Part shown: one piece after another, positions 9,778 to 19,111 of the stretch
Numbering within the stretch: position 1 is the stretch's first letter
How the letters are laid out: every line of letters starts with the position of its first letter
Origin: Rhodococcus zopfii NBRC 100606 = JCM 9919
GTDB taxonomy: Bacteria > Actinomycetota > Actinomycetes > Mycobacteriales > Mycobacteriaceae
NCBI RefSeq assembly: GCF_001895025.1
Contig: NZ_BCXI01000011.1
Span: 124,001-188,000 of the forward strand
DNA: 64,000 nt
Direction: 5' to 3'
Translations under genes and position numbers: made by a program
The notes under the pieces: model-generated
The model's database searches: none
Seen by the model: the letters and a program-made list of their open reading frames with translations, nothing else
What the model was told of the DNA's origin: nothing

Positions 9778-11004
9778 GTGACATCAACGCCTGCGGACGA
9801 GTCCAGCTACCTCGTCGGCCTGAATCTGTCCGGTCGCCGGGTCGTCGTGGTGGGCGGCGGCTCCGTCGCGCAGCGGCGGCTCGGACTGCTCGTGGCCTCG
9901 GGTGCCGCGGTGCATGTAGTCACCCGCGCGGCGACGCCCGCGGTCGAGAGCATGGCCACCGCCGGCCACATCACCCTGGATCTACGCGACTACCGCGACG
10001 GTGACCTCGACGGCGCGTGGTACGCCGTGGCCTGCACGAACGAGCCCGACACGAACGCGGCGGTCGTCGCCGAAGCCGATCGCAATCGCATCTTCTGCGT
10101 GCGCGCCGACAACGCCCGCCACGGCAGCGCCGTCACCCCGGCCACCGCGACCTACGACGGCCTGTCCATCGGTGTCCTCGCCAGCGGTGACCACCGCCGA
10201 TCCGCGGCGGTCCGCACCTCGATCCGGGATGCCCTCGCCGGGGGAGCCGCCATCGCCGACGATGCCCCGGCCCCGGTCGGGGTCGCGCTCGTCGGCGGCG
10301 GGCCCGGTGACCCGGACCTGATCACCGTGCGCGGTCGCCGCCTGCTCGGTCGCGCCGACGTCGTCGTCGCCGACCACCTGGCACCGCAGGAACTGCTCGA
10401 CGAACTCGGCCCGCACGTCGAGGTCATCGATGCGTCCAAGCTGCCCTACGGCCGTGCGATGGCGCAGCAGGCCATCAACGAAACCCTGATCGACCGCGCG
10501 AAGGCCGGCAAGTTCGTGGTGCGGCTCAAGGGCGGCGACCCGTACGTGTTCGGTCGCGGTTTCGAGGAACTCCAGGCGTGTGCCGCCGCGGGGGTTCCGG
10601 TCACGGTCGTCCCCGGTATCACCAGCGCGATCTCGGTGCCGTCGGCGGCCGATGTGCCCGTCACTCATCGCGGTGTCACCCACGAGTTCGTGGTGGTCAG
10701 CGGGCACGTCGCCCCCGACCATCCGGATTCGCTGACCGACTGGCCTGCACTCGCACGGTTGCGTGGGACCCTGGTGCTGCTCATGGCGGTCGAACGGATC
10801 CGACAGTTCGCCGACGCCCTCCTCGCCGGGGGCCGCCCCGCGGACACCCCGGTCGTGGTCGTGCAGGAAGGCACGCGGCGCACCCAGCGGGTGCTGCGCG
10901 CCGATCTGCAGACCGTCGCGGCCCGCGTGCGCGACGAACAGATCCGGCCGCCCGCGATCATCGTGATCGGCCCGGTCGCCGGTCTCACGGCGGATGCCGG
11001 GTGA
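9778..11004 (+). CDS. cysG: Siroheme synthase: precorrin-2 dehydrogenase / uroporphyrinogen-III C-methyltransferase
   Basis: This 408-residue fusion makes siroheme precursors for nitrite and sulfite reductases. The N-terminal third (about 10-150) is the NAD-dependent precorrin-2 dehydrogenase/chelatase module with RRVVVVGGGSVAQRR. The C-terminal part (about 165-400) is the SAM-dependent methyltransferase with VALVGGGPGDPDLITVRG, the RLKGGDPYVFGRG loop and VVPGITSA. The start is GTG 9778, with GGGG 8 bp upstream. Its stop overlaps the next gene's GTG (GTGA), coupling it to the MFS exporter, as in M. tuberculosis Rv2847c/Rv2846c. Siroheme would serve assimilatory nitrite reductase, although that enzyme is not in this window. 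Confidence 0.95.
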   Translation: MTSTPADESSYLVGLNLSGRRVVVVGGGSVAQRRLGLLVASGAAVHVVTRAATPAVESMATAGHITLDLRDYRDGDLDGAWYAVACTNEPDTNAAVVAEADRNRIFCVRADNARHGSAVTPATATYDGLSIGVLASGDHRRSAAVRTSIRDALAGGAAIADDAPAPVGVALVGGGPGDPDLITVRGRRLLGRADVVVADHLAPQELLDELGPHVEVIDASKLPYGRAMAQQAINETLIDRAKAGKFVVRLKGGDPYVFGRGFEELQACAAAGVPVTVVPGITSAISVPSAADVPVTHRGVTHEFVVVSGHVAPDHPDSLTDWPALARLRGTLVLLMAVERIRQFADALLAGGRPADTPVVVVQEGTRRTQRVLRADLQTVAARVRDEQIRPPAIIVIGPVAGLTADAG

Positions 11005-12509
11005 ACCGGATGCTGGGTAACGTCGACGACGTGTCGGACACCTCGAACTCCGCCCGTTCCACGACCGCCCGGGCCCTGGCTGCGGCGATGCTCGTCCTCA
11101 GCGGCCTGCAATTGATGGTCGTCCTCGACGGCACGGTCGCGAATCTTGCGCTCGCGCCGTTGCAGGCGGAACTCGGACTGTCCGACGCCGGCCGCAACTG
11201 GGTGCTCACGTCGTACGCGCTGGCGTTCGGCGGTCTGATGCTCCTCGGTGGCCGGCTGGGCGACAGCTTCGGCCGCAAACGCATGTTCGTTGCCGGTGTC
11301 GCCGTCTTCACCGCGGCGTCGCTGCTGTGCGGTCTCGCGACCGGCGAGCCCATGCTCATCGCAGCCCGCGCGTTGCAGGGCGTCGGCGCCGCGATCGCGT
11401 CACCGACCGCACTCGCCCTGGTCGCGACGACCTTCGCGCCGGGCCCGGCCCGCAACCGCGCGATCGCCGTGTTCGCAGCGATGACCGGCGTCGGCTCGAT
11501 CGCCGGACTGATCCTCGGCGGGGCGCTCACCCAGGTGTCCTGGCGCTGGATCTTCCTCATCAACGTTCCGATCGGGGTGCTCATCGTCGTCGCCGCGACC
11601 GTGGTGCTGCGGGAGACCGCGACCGAACGGCTCGCGCTCGACGTGCCCGGCGCGGTCCTCGCGACCCTCGGCTGCACGGGTGTGGTGTTCGGTCTGAGCG
11701 AAGGTCCCGAGCTGGGCTGGGGGAGTCCGCTGGTGGTCGGCGCGCTCATCGGAGGTGTCGTGATCCTCGGGCTGTTCCTGCTCGTGGAGCGGCGCGCCGA
11801 GAACCCCTTGCTTCCGTTCGTGCTGTTCCGTAACCGCGACCGGGTCGCCACGTTCGTCTCGATCTTCTTCGCCGGTGCGGTGATGTTCTCACTGGCCGCG
11901 TTCGTGGCCCTGTTCGTGCAGGACATCCTCGGCTACACCCCGCTGCAGGCCGGGCTGGCGTTCGTGCCGTTCGCGTTCGGTCTCGGCGGTGCCGCTGCGG
12001 TCGCCTCGAAACTCGTCGTCCGGGTGCAGGCGCGCTGGCTGGTGGTCACCGGCGCGGTGATCATGAGCGTGAGCCTGCTGTTCGGGTCGACGATGGACGG
12101 GACGGTGCAGTATCTGCCGACCCTGTTCGTGCTGGTGCTGGTCGTCGGGTTCGGAGTGGGCCTGGCGTCCGTGCCGCTGCCGCTGTGCGCGATCGCCGGG
12201 GTCGGCACCCATGAGATCGGCCCCCTGTCGGCGATCGCCCAGGTCGCGCAGACCCTCGGCGGTCCGATCGGTCTGGCGGTGATCGGTGCGATGGCCACCT
12301 CGCGGACCATGTCGATGGGCGGCACAGCCGGTGCGGTCGCCGACATGACCGAGACGCAGCTCGCCGCGCAGGGGAACGGCTATATGTTCGCTCTGGTCGG
12401 CTGCGCTGTGTGCGCGGTGATCACGGGCGTCGCGGCGTTGTTCATCCGGTTCACCCCGCAGCAGGTCGCGCAGGCCCAGGAAGCCGAGAAAGCCGCCCAG
12501 AACGTCTGA
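11001..12509 (+). CDS. efpA: EfpA-like MFS drug exporter (DHA2, 14 TM)
   Basis: This is a proton-driven efflux protein of the DHA2 branch of the major facilitator superfamily, 502 residues and rich in membrane segments. The family signature LDGTVANLALAPLQAELG sits in the first helix. GGRLGDSFGRKRMF is the conserved loop 2-3 motif. RALQGVGAAIASPTALAL and AIAVFAAMTGVGSIAGLILGG follow as the helix-4/5 antiporter motifs. GTG 11001 overlaps the cysG stop. ATG 11010 and GTG 11031 are alternatives. The context equals M. tuberculosis efpA (Rv2846c) between cysG and proS. Its substrates are unknown. It converges on the P-type ATPase gene with only 20 bp between the stop codons. Confidence 0.9.
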   Translation: MNRMLGNVDDVSDTSNSARSTTARALAAAMLVLSGLQLMVVLDGTVANLALAPLQAELGLSDAGRNWVLTSYALAFGGLMLLGGRLGDSFGRKRMFVAGVAVFTAASLLCGLATGEPMLIAARALQGVGAAIASPTALALVATTFAPGPARNRAIAVFAAMTGVGSIAGLILGGALTQVSWRWIFLINVPIGVLIVVAATVVLRETATERLALDVPGAVLATLGCTGVVFGLSEGPELGWGSPLVVGALIGGVVILGLFLLVERRAENPLLPFVLFRNRDRVATFVSIFFAGAVMFSLAAFVALFVQDILGYTPLQAGLAFVPFAFGLGGAAAVASKLVVRVQARWLVVTGAVIMSVSLLFGSTMDGTVQYLPTLFVLVLVVGFGVGLASVPLPLCAIAGVGTHEIGPLSAIAQVAQTLGGPIGLAVIGAMATSRTMSMGGTAGAVADMTETQLAAQGNGYMFALVGCAVCAVITGVAALFIRFTPQQVAQAQEAEKAAQNV

Positions 12510-12529
12510 GTTCCGGGCGCTCGCCGTTG

Positions 12530-15316
12530 TCACTCCGCGCGGGCTCGCTCCGGGTCGACCGCCTCTGCGGTGGTGATCGGCGCCCGCGTACCGGCCGCGC
12601 GGCGTCGCCGGCTCGCCTTCTCGGCCTCGATCACGAGCGGGACGATCACCGACAGGCCGATGCACGCGAGCCACTGGCCCCCGGTCAGTGAGGTCGTCAT
12701 CAGCAGCCTCTGCAGAACGTCGAGTTCGACGGCGAGCACCGTGATGACCGTCGGGATCACCAGGATCTTCACCGCTCCGAGGATCGGCGCCGCGAAGCCG
12801 GTGTCCGGGTCGCGCCGCATCACCAGCCCCCCGAGGATCGACCCGAGCGACATGACCACGAACGCCATCGTCATCGGCACGTTCGCGACCGTCGAACTCA
12901 TCTCCCCGGGCGCGAGGAGCAGCGCGGCCAGCGTCACCGCGAACTCGACGGCGCCGTAGAAGATCCACTGCCACACGGCCCGCGGGTTCGTGATCGGCAC
13001 CTCCGGGTCGCGGGGCGGTTTGCTCATCAGGTTCGGCGGCGAGGGGTCGTGCATGATCACGATGACCGGGAACATGGTGACGAAGAAGTTCTGGAACAGC
13101 ACCATCAGAGGGGTGAGCGCGACACCGTCGTTGATGTCGAACACGCTCGCGACCAGGAACAACAGGATCAGCGAGAACAGCTTCGCCATCTGGCAGCGGA
13201 TGAACGCGACGATCTTGTCGTAGATGCTGCGGCCGAGGCTGATCGCGGTGACCAGGGTTCCGAAGTTGTCGTCGGTGAGGATCATGTTCCCGGCCTGCTT
13301 GGTGACCTCGCTGCCGGACCCCATCGCCACACCCACGTCGGCCTGCTTGAGCGCCGCCGCGTCGTTGACGGCGTCGCCGGTCATCGCGACGATCGCACCG
13401 CCCCGCTGCATGAGTTCGGCCAGGCGCAGCTTGTCCTGCGGGGTGACTCGCCCGAAGACGTGCAGGTCCGGCAGCGTCGCGGCGAGTTCGTCGTCGGACA
13501 GCGCCTGGATTTCCGGGCCGCTGATGGCCCCCGGCCCGAGGCCGAGTTCGGCGCCGATCGCGGACGCCGTGATCGCATGGTCGCCGGTGATCATGCGGAC
13601 GTCGATGCCCGCGGCGTGCGCGGTGCGCACGGCCTCGACCGCCTCGGGCCGCAGCGGATCGATGATGCCGACCATCCCGACGAACGTCAGGTCCGCGACG
13701 AACGGCATCGGATCGGCGACGACCTCGTCCTCCCGGCCGTCGAGCAGGCGCGTGGCGAACGCCAACACCCGCAGCCCTTTCTCCGACATGCTGCGGTTGG
13801 CCGCGAGGATCTCGTCGCGCACCGCGCCCATCGGCACCGGCCCGGCCTCGGTGAACGCGGCTCCGCAGCGCGCCAGCACCACATCCGGTCCGCCCTTGAC
13901 CAGTTCGACGAAGGTGTCGTTCCCGTCCAACGGCACGTGGTGAAAGGTCGCCATGAACTTGTATGCCGAATCGAACGGGACCTCCGCGACGCGTGGATAC
14001 GCGCGCCGGGTCGCCTCGGCGTCGACGCCGATCTTCGCGGCCAGCACCACCAGCGCCGCTTCGGTGGGATCGCCGACGACCACCCCCGCATCGGACACGG
14101 TGGCATCGCTGTCGAGGCACAGCCCGTACGCCAGCCGCGTGAAGTCCGGCACCTCCGCGCCGGCGGCGCACCGAAGCGCCCCGGTCTTGGCGTAGCCCTC
14201 GCCGTCGACGGTGAACCAGCGGCCGTGGAAGTACAGGGACCGCACCGTCATCTGGTTCATGGTCAGGGTGCCGGTCTTGTCGGAGTTGATCGCGCTGGTC
14301 GCGCCGAGCGTCTCGACATCGTTGAGGTTCTTGACGATGGCTTTGGCGTCGGCCAGCTGTTTGGCCCCGTAGGACAGCATCGACTGCACGAATGTCGGCA
14401 GGCCCGTCGGAATCGCGGAGATCGCCATCGAGATGCCCAGAAGCAGAACCGTCGTGACGCTCTGACCGCGCAGCAGCCCGATCACCACGATGACCGCAAC
14501 CGCACCCCACGCGACGATGCCCAGCACCTTCGTCAGCGAACCCAGCTCGCGTTGCAGGGGGGATTTCTTGGGAGCGACCGCGGAGAGCATCGACGCGATC
14601 CGGCCCATCTGGGTCTGCATCCCCGTCTCGGTCACCACCATGGTTGCGGTACCACGGGTGACCGAGGTGTTCTGGAACAGCATGTTGCTTCGATCGCCGA
14701 GCGTGACATCGGCGGCGTCGAGCGTCGCCTGGTCCTTCGCGACGGGGGCGCTCTCGCCGGTCAGCGCCGCTTCCTGGGTCTCGAGTGTGGCGGAGGTGAG
14801 GATCCGGCCGTCCGCGGGCACCAGGTCGCCGGCCTCGAGGTTGACGATGTCTCCCGGGACGAGCCCGGTCGAGGGAATCTCGGCGAGGGTGCCGTCGCGG
14901 ATCACCCGGGCCTGCGGTACCTGCATCTTCGCCAACGCATCCACGCTGGCCCGTGCCTTCAGCTCCTGCCGGGTCCCCAGCACCACGTTGAGCACCACCA
15001 GACCCGCGACGGTGAGGGCGACGGGAATCTCGCCGATGATCACGCTGACCACGACGACCGCCACCAGCATCACGTTCATCGGATCCGTGAGCTGCAGCAG
15101 CGCGATTGCCCAGATCGACGGTGCGGGTTCGGAGGCGATGACGTTGGCGCCGTAACGGGCGCGGCGTTCCTCGACGGCGGCGCCCGTCAGGCCGGACCGG
15201 GGGTCGGTGGACAACGTCGCAGCCACTGCCCCGGGGTCCATGGCATGCCATGCCCGGGCGTCACCGGGCGTGTCGTGGACGGGGGTGTCGCCGGACGCGG
15301 ATCGTTGACCGAGCAT
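12530..15316 (-). CDS. P2-like cation P-type ATPase with atypical ion-site residues
   Basis: This is an ATP-driven membrane ion pump of 928 residues. The order is N-terminal cation-ATPase domain (LSTDPRSGLTGAAVEERRARYG), actuator domain with LTGES (about 190), phosphorylation motif SDKTGTLT (Asp near 346), nucleotide-binding KGGPD, and hinge TGDAVNDAAALKQADVG (about 644), where the family normally has GDGVNDAPAL. Soluble parts resemble SERCA/PMA-type pumps. The membrane ion site does not: M4 reads IPTGLPT instead of IPEGLP, M5 has CQMAKLF where SERCA has SNVGEVV, and M6 has QNFFVTMFP where SERCA has VNLVTDGLP. The acidic ligands thus appear replaced by Thr, Lys and Thr. The transported ion is unknown. 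A PPK2 gene lies 35 bp downstream of its start on the same strand. Confidence 0.9.
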   Translation of the reverse strand: MLGQRSASGDTPVHDTPGDARAWHAMDPGAVAATLSTDPRSGLTGAAVEERRARYGANVIASEPAPSIWAIALLQLTDPMNVMLVAVVVVSVIIGEIPVALTVAGLVVLNVVLGTRQELKARASVDALAKMQVPQARVIRDGTLAEIPSTGLVPGDIVNLEAGDLVPADGRILTSATLETQEAALTGESAPVAKDQATLDAADVTLGDRSNMLFQNTSVTRGTATMVVTETGMQTQMGRIASMLSAVAPKKSPLQRELGSLTKVLGIVAWGAVAVIVVIGLLRGQSVTTVLLLGISMAISAIPTGLPTFVQSMLSYGAKQLADAKAIVKNLNDVETLGATSAINSDKTGTLTMNQMTVRSLYFHGRWFTVDGEGYAKTGALRCAAGAEVPDFTRLAYGLCLDSDATVSDAGVVVGDPTEAALVVLAAKIGVDAEATRRAYPRVAEVPFDSAYKFMATFHHVPLDGNDTFVELVKGGPDVVLARCGAAFTEAGPVPMGAVRDEILAANRSMSEKGLRVLAFATRLLDGREDEVVADPMPFVADLTFVGMVGIIDPLRPEAVEAVRTAHAAGIDVRMITGDHAITASAIGAELGLGPGAISGPEIQALSDDELAATLPDLHVFGRVTPQDKLRLAELMQRGGAIVAMTGDAVNDAAALKQADVGVAMGSGSEVTKQAGNMILTDDNFGTLVTAISLGRSIYDKIVAFIRCQMAKLFSLILLFLVASVFDINDGVALTPLMVLFQNFFVTMFPVIVIMHDPSPPNLMSKPPRDPEVPITNPRAVWQWIFYGAVEFAVTLAALLLAPGEMSSTVANVPMTMAFVVMSLGSILGGLVMRRDPDTGFAAPILGAVKILVIPTVITVLAVELDVLQRLLMTTSLTGGQWLACIGLSVIVPLVIEAEKASRRRRAAGTRAPITTAEAVDPERARAE

Positions 15317-15351
15317 GCTCTCGAACCTCTCGCTCCGGTGGGACGTGATCG

Positions 15352-16236
15352 TCAGAAGGGGGTGGGAATCCAGTCGACGACCAGACCGGGATCGCGGTAA
15401 CCGCCCGGTTTCTGCCGGTCGGGCAGCGTGATGTCGGGGACCTCCAGCGGCTCGTAGGGCACCCGGCTCAGCAGGTGGCTGATGATGTTGAGCCTGCCGC
15501 GCTTCTTGTCGTCGTTGATCGCGACATGCCAGGGCGACCAGCCGGTGTGCGTGAGCCGGAACATCTCGTCACGGGCCCGCGAGTAGTCGTACCAGCGGCT
15601 GTACGACTCGAGGTCCATCGGGGACAGCTTCCAGATCTTGCGCGGATCGTCGATGCGGCTCTGCAGCCGCAGTGTCTGCTGCTCCTGGCTCACCTCGAGC
15701 CAGTACTTGATCAGGATGATCCCGGACTCCTGGATCGCGCGTTCGACCGCCGGAACGAGCTGGAGGAACTGGTCGGTCTGCTGCTGGGTGCAGAAACCCA
15801 GGACGGGTTCGACGCCCGCGCGGTTGTACCAACTCCGGTCGAAGATGACGACCTCACCGGACGCGGGCAGGTGCGGCATGTACCGCTGGAAGTACATCTG
15901 CGACTTCTCGCGCTCGGTCGGGGTGGGCAGAGCGACGACGCGGAAGACGCGGGGACTCACGCGTTCCGTGATCGCCTTGATGACACCGCCTTTCCCCGCG
16001 GTGTCCCGGCCCTCGAACAGGATGCACACCTTCGCGCCGGTGGACTTGACCCATTCCTGCATCGCGACGAGTTCGGCGTGGAGGGGTTTGAGGAGCCGAC
16101 GGTACTCCTTGTTCCCCATCGGTGGCAGATCGAGAGCGCCACCGATCGGCGGCGGATGCAGCTCACCGGTGTGCGCACCGGACTTCTTGCCCGCCGTCTT
16201 GTGTCCTGCCTTGCTTCCCTTGGACTTCTTCCCCAT
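15352..16236 (-). CDS. ppk2: Polyphosphate kinase 2 (PPK2)
   Basis: This soluble kinase interconverts polyphosphate and nucleoside di- and triphosphates. It has 294 residues. The first 25 are rich in Lys, Gly and Ser, possibly for polyphosphate binding. The Walker A loop is FEGRDTAGKGG (74-84), and the Walker B/lid region is VIFDRSWYNRAGVE (about 138-151). A single PPK2 domain of this length fits the class I group that makes ATP or GTP from polyphosphate. The nucleotide preference is not visible. It is transcribed toward the P-type ATPase 35 bp away, so the two could share a message. Whether they cooperate is speculation. Confidence 0.93.
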   Translation of the reverse strand: MGKKSKGSKAGHKTAGKKSGAHTGELHPPPIGGALDLPPMGNKEYRRLLKPLHAELVAMQEWVKSTGAKVCILFEGRDTAGKGGVIKAITERVSPRVFRVVALPTPTEREKSQMYFQRYMPHLPASGEVVIFDRSWYNRAGVEPVLGFCTQQQTDQFLQLVPAVERAIQESGIILIKYWLEVSQEQQTLRLQSRIDDPRKIWKLSPMDLESYSRWYDYSRARDEMFRLTHTGWSPWHVAINDDKKRGRLNIISHLLSRVPYEPLEVPDITLPDRQKPGGYRDPGLVVDWIPTPF

Positions 16237-16456
16237 GGGCGCTCCCGCGTCGGCTGTCGGGTTCAGAACTATACGGCAGTTCCAGCGGCGTCGCCGCGAA
16301 ACGTCCCCACCGGTCCGGGTCCGGATGTCGTTGTCGCAGAGGCGGTCAGGCCGAGGTCGTGCTCCGAGGCGGTCGCCGTGGTCGTGACCGGAGTTGTCCG
16401 CCGGGACGAACGAGCTCCGGGTGTCGTGCCGGTGGAGGACACCGGCCCGCCGGGCA

Positions 16457-17200
16457 TCAGGTGAGAACGACGAGTTCCGTCGGCGACGCGACTTCCACCC
16501 GCAGACCCGCTTTCGATGCGACCCGAGCCACGGAATCGACGTCTGACGGTTCCGCGCGGGTGCGCACCAGCGCGCGGGCCAACAGCCCTTTGTGATGCTT
16601 GTTGAAATGGCTCACGACCTTGCGAGTGCCGTCGGGCTGCTCGGTGAGCACGGTCGCGGTCACCGCGGCGGGCACCGGGCCGAGCTGCTGATAGATCCCC
16701 GACCGCAGGTCGACGACCAGATCGTCGTCCGCCTCGGCCGCGAGTGCGGCCGTCAGTTCCGGCTTCCACAGCGACGGCAGCGTGGGGAATCCGGGCAACT
16801 TCGAACCGCCCGACAGCCGGTAGGCGGGGATCGGATCGCCCGCCCGGACCGCCCCGAACAGAGCCGACCCCATCGCGATCCGCCGGTACGCCTTCTCCCG
16901 CTGCACGCGGGTGAACGACTTCGCGTCGAGCGCGTCGAACAGCACCCCGGTGTAGCGCTCGAGAGCCGGCCGGGTCGCCGACACCCACAACTTGGCGTTG
17001 CGCTCGATCTCGTCGGCCTGCGTGGCACCGAGTCCGAGGGCACGAATCGACGCCTCGCTGTCGGCCGCCAGGTCGACCAGCACCTGCACGAGCATTTCGC
17101 GCGTGTCGGTGAGTTGCGGCATCGACAGCTCGCCCAGATCGAGGGGCGCGCCGTCGCCGCCGTCGGACTTGGTTTCGGAAGGGGGCAGAAGCACCAGCAC
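16457..17200 (-). CDS. yaaA: YaaA family peroxide-stress protein (DUF328)
   Basis: This is a 247-residue cytoplasmic protein of the YaaA/UPF0246 family. Family members lower intracellular free iron and DNA damage during peroxide stress in E. coli. Its role in actinobacteria is not established. The N-terminus [14 protein letters not shown] is the family signature. The central [38 protein letters not shown] and the C-terminal [17 protein letters not shown] are also characteristic. The start is GTG 17200. It diverges from proS across 53 bp that must hold both promoters. Confidence 0.9.
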   Translation of the reverse strand: MLVLLPPSETKSDGGDGAPLDLGELSMPQLTDTREMLVQVLVDLAADSEASIRALGLGATQADEIERNAKLWVSATRPALERYTGVLFDALDAKSFTRVQREKAYRRIAMGSALFGAVRAGDPIPAYRLSGGSKLPGFPTLPSLWKPELTAALAAEADDDLVVDLRSGIYQQLGPVPAAVTATVLTEQPDGTRKVVSHFNKHHKGLLARALVRTRAEPSDVDSVARVASKAGLRVEVASPTELVVLT

Positions 17201-17253
17201 AACCGCACACCGTACCGACGGCGGACGGAGGCCTGCAGGTAGGCTGCCACTCC

Positions 17254-18996
17254 GTGATCACCCGCATGTCGCACCTGTTCCTTCGCACGCTTCGCGACGA
17301 CCCGGCCGACGCCGAGGTCGCCAGCCACAAACTGCTCGTTCGCGCGGGCTACGTGCGGCGCATCGCGCCGGGCGTCTACTCGTGGCTGCCACTGGGCCTG
17401 AAGGTGCTGCGGCAGGTCGAGCGGGTCGTGCGGGAGGAGATGAACGGCATCGGCGCGCAGGAGATCTCCCTGCCGGCACTGCTGCCGCGCGACCCCTACG
17501 AGACCACCAACCGGTGGACGGAGTACGGGCCCGGTCTGTTCCGGCTGCAGGACCGCAAGGGCGGCGACTACCTGCTCGGACCCACCCACGAGGAGATGTT
17601 CGCGCTCACCGTCAAGGGCGAATACAACTCCTACAAGGACTTCCCGGTCACCCTGTACCAGATCCAGACGAAGTATCGCGACGAGGAACGTCCCCGCGCC
17701 GGCATTCTGCGCGGCCGCGAATTCGTCATGAAGGACTCCTACAGCTTCGACCTCACCGACGAGGGCCTGACGCAGTCCTACCAGGCCCACCGTGACGCCT
17801 ACGAGCGGATCTTCGCGCGGCTCGGCGTCAAGTACGTGATCGTCTCCGCGACGTCCGGTGCTATGGGCGGCAGCGCGTCGGAAGAGTTCCTCGCCGAGTC
17901 CGACGCGGGCGAGGACACCTACGTACGCTGCCTCGAATCCGGTTACGCCGCGAACGTCGAGGCGGTCGAGACGCTCGCGCCGCAGGCGATCCCGTTCGAC
18001 GGACTGCCCGGCGCGGTCGTGCACGACACCCCGGACACCCCGACCATCGAATCCCTCGTCACCGCCGCCGCGCAGATCCTCGGGCGTGAGGTCACCGCCG
18101 CCGAGACCCTCAAGAACATCCTCGTCAAGGTCCGGCAGCCCGGCGGCGACTGGGAACTGCTCGGCATCGGGATCCCCGGTGACCGGGAAGTCGACGACAA
18201 GCGGCTGGAGGCCTCGCTCGAACCCGCCGAGGTCGAGTTGCTCGGCGACGCCGACTTCACCGCCAATCCCTTCCTCGTGAAGGGCTACATCGGCCCGAAG
18301 GCATTGCTGGACAACGGTGTTCGTTACCTCGTCGACCCGCGCGTGGTGGACGGCACCAGCTGGATCACCGGTGCCGACGAATCCGGCAAGCACGTCTTCG
18401 GGCTCGTCGCCGGCCGCGACTTCACTCCCGATGGCACCATCGAGGCCGCCGAGGTCCGCGACGGCGACCCGTCGCCCGACGGAGCCGGCGCGCTCGTCTC
18501 GGCACGCGGAATCGAGATCGGCCACGTCTTCCAGCTCGGCCGCAAGTACACCGACGCGTTCGCCGTCGACGTGCTCGGCGAGAACGGAAAGCCGGTCCGC
18601 CCCACCATGGGCTCGTACGGCGTCGGCGTCTCGCGCCTCGTCGCGGTGATCGCCGAACAGCAGCACGACGACAAGGGCCTGCGCTGGCCCGCCGAGGTCG
18701 CACCGTTCGGGGTGCACCTGGTCATCGCGAACAAGGACGACGCCGCCCGCGAGGGCGCCGAGGGTCTGGCCGCGGATCTCGACAAGGCCGGCGTCGAGGT
18801 TCTGCTCGACGACCGCAAGGCCTCGCCGGGCGTGAAGTTCAAGGACTCCGAGCTGCTGGGTGTGCCCCTCGTGGTCGTCGTCGGACGCGGATGGGCAGAA
18901 GGCAACGTCGAACTGCGCGACCGCTTCACCGGCGAATCCCGCGAAGTGCCGGTCGCGTCGGCGCTCGACGAGATCCTCGCCGCCGTCCGCGGCTGA
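17254..18996 (+). CDS. proS: Prolyl-tRNA synthetase, bacterial type
   Basis: This class II aminoacyl-tRNA synthetase charges tRNA-Pro. It has 580 residues from GTG 17254. Motif 1 lies around ISLPALLP. Motif 2 is [27 protein letters not shown]. Motif 3 is [15 protein letters not shown]. Between motifs 2 and 3 (about 225-390) is the YbaK-like insertion that edits mischarged alanine, identifying the bacterial form. The C-terminal anticodon-binding domain starts near [10 protein letters not shown]. The start is supported by the conserved [14 protein letters not shown]. It is followed by a very strong hairpin that is also part of a local repeat family. Confidence 0.97.
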   Translation: MITRMSHLFLRTLRDDPADAEVASHKLLVRAGYVRRIAPGVYSWLPLGLKVLRQVERVVREEMNGIGAQEISLPALLPRDPYETTNRWTEYGPGLFRLQDRKGGDYLLGPTHEEMFALTVKGEYNSYKDFPVTLYQIQTKYRDEERPRAGILRGREFVMKDSYSFDLTDEGLTQSYQAHRDAYERIFARLGVKYVIVSATSGAMGGSASEEFLAESDAGEDTYVRCLESGYAANVEAVETLAPQAIPFDGLPGAVVHDTPDTPTIESLVTAAAQILGREVTAAETLKNILVKVRQPGGDWELLGIGIPGDREVDDKRLEASLEPAEVELLGDADFTANPFLVKGYIGPKALLDNGVRYLVDPRVVDGTSWITGADESGKHVFGLVAGRDFTPDGTIEAAEVRDGDPSPDGAGALVSARGIEIGHVFQLGRKYTDAFAVDVLGENGKPVRPTMGSYGVGVSRLVAVIAEQQHDDKGLRWPAEVAPFGVHLVIANKDDAAREGAEGLAADLDKAGVEVLLDDRKASPGVKFKDSELLGVPLVVVVGRGWAEGNVELRDRFTGESREVPVASALDEILAAVRG

Positions 18997-19024
18997 TCCC
19001 CGGCGCGCGGTACGGCAGATCCCG

Positions 19025-19067
19025 CTCCTTCAACCGAGCGAATGTATCGTTCGCTCGGTTGAAGGAG
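19025..19067. terminator. Perfect 18-bp inverted repeat after proS
   Basis: Two 18-nt arms (CTCCTTCAACCGAGCGAA at 19025-19042, its complement at 19050-19067) enclose the 7-nt loop TGTATCG. It starts 29 bp after the proS stop. The right arm contains GAAGGAG, 45-52 bp before the O-methyltransferase start codon. It can end proS transcription. Its inner part belongs to the repeat family described at 19034-19089 and 19801-19855. Confidence 0.7.
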
Positions 19068-19089
19068 ACGAACGGTACATTCGCTCGGC
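19034..19089. repeat. Palindromic repeat units upstream of O-methyltransferase gene
   Basis: Two units share a core like GAATGTRCCGTTCG. One is on plus at 19034-19058 (CCGAGCGAATGTATCGTTCG, continuing to CTCGG). One is on minus at 19070-19089, read on plus as CGAACGGTACATTCGCTCGG. Related units recur immediately after the gene. They lie between proS and the methyltransferase and are not part of any convincing coding frame. Confidence 0.75.
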
Positions 19090-19111
19090 GCAGGCACGGC
19101 AGACTCGGGTC

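Noticed and set aside
16269-16457. A 62-codon ORF whose ATG overlaps the yaaA stop (TGATG)
   Set aside because: The junction looks like translational coupling, but the product is low-complexity Thr/Ser/Gly/Pro with no recognisable feature. I see no support beyond position.
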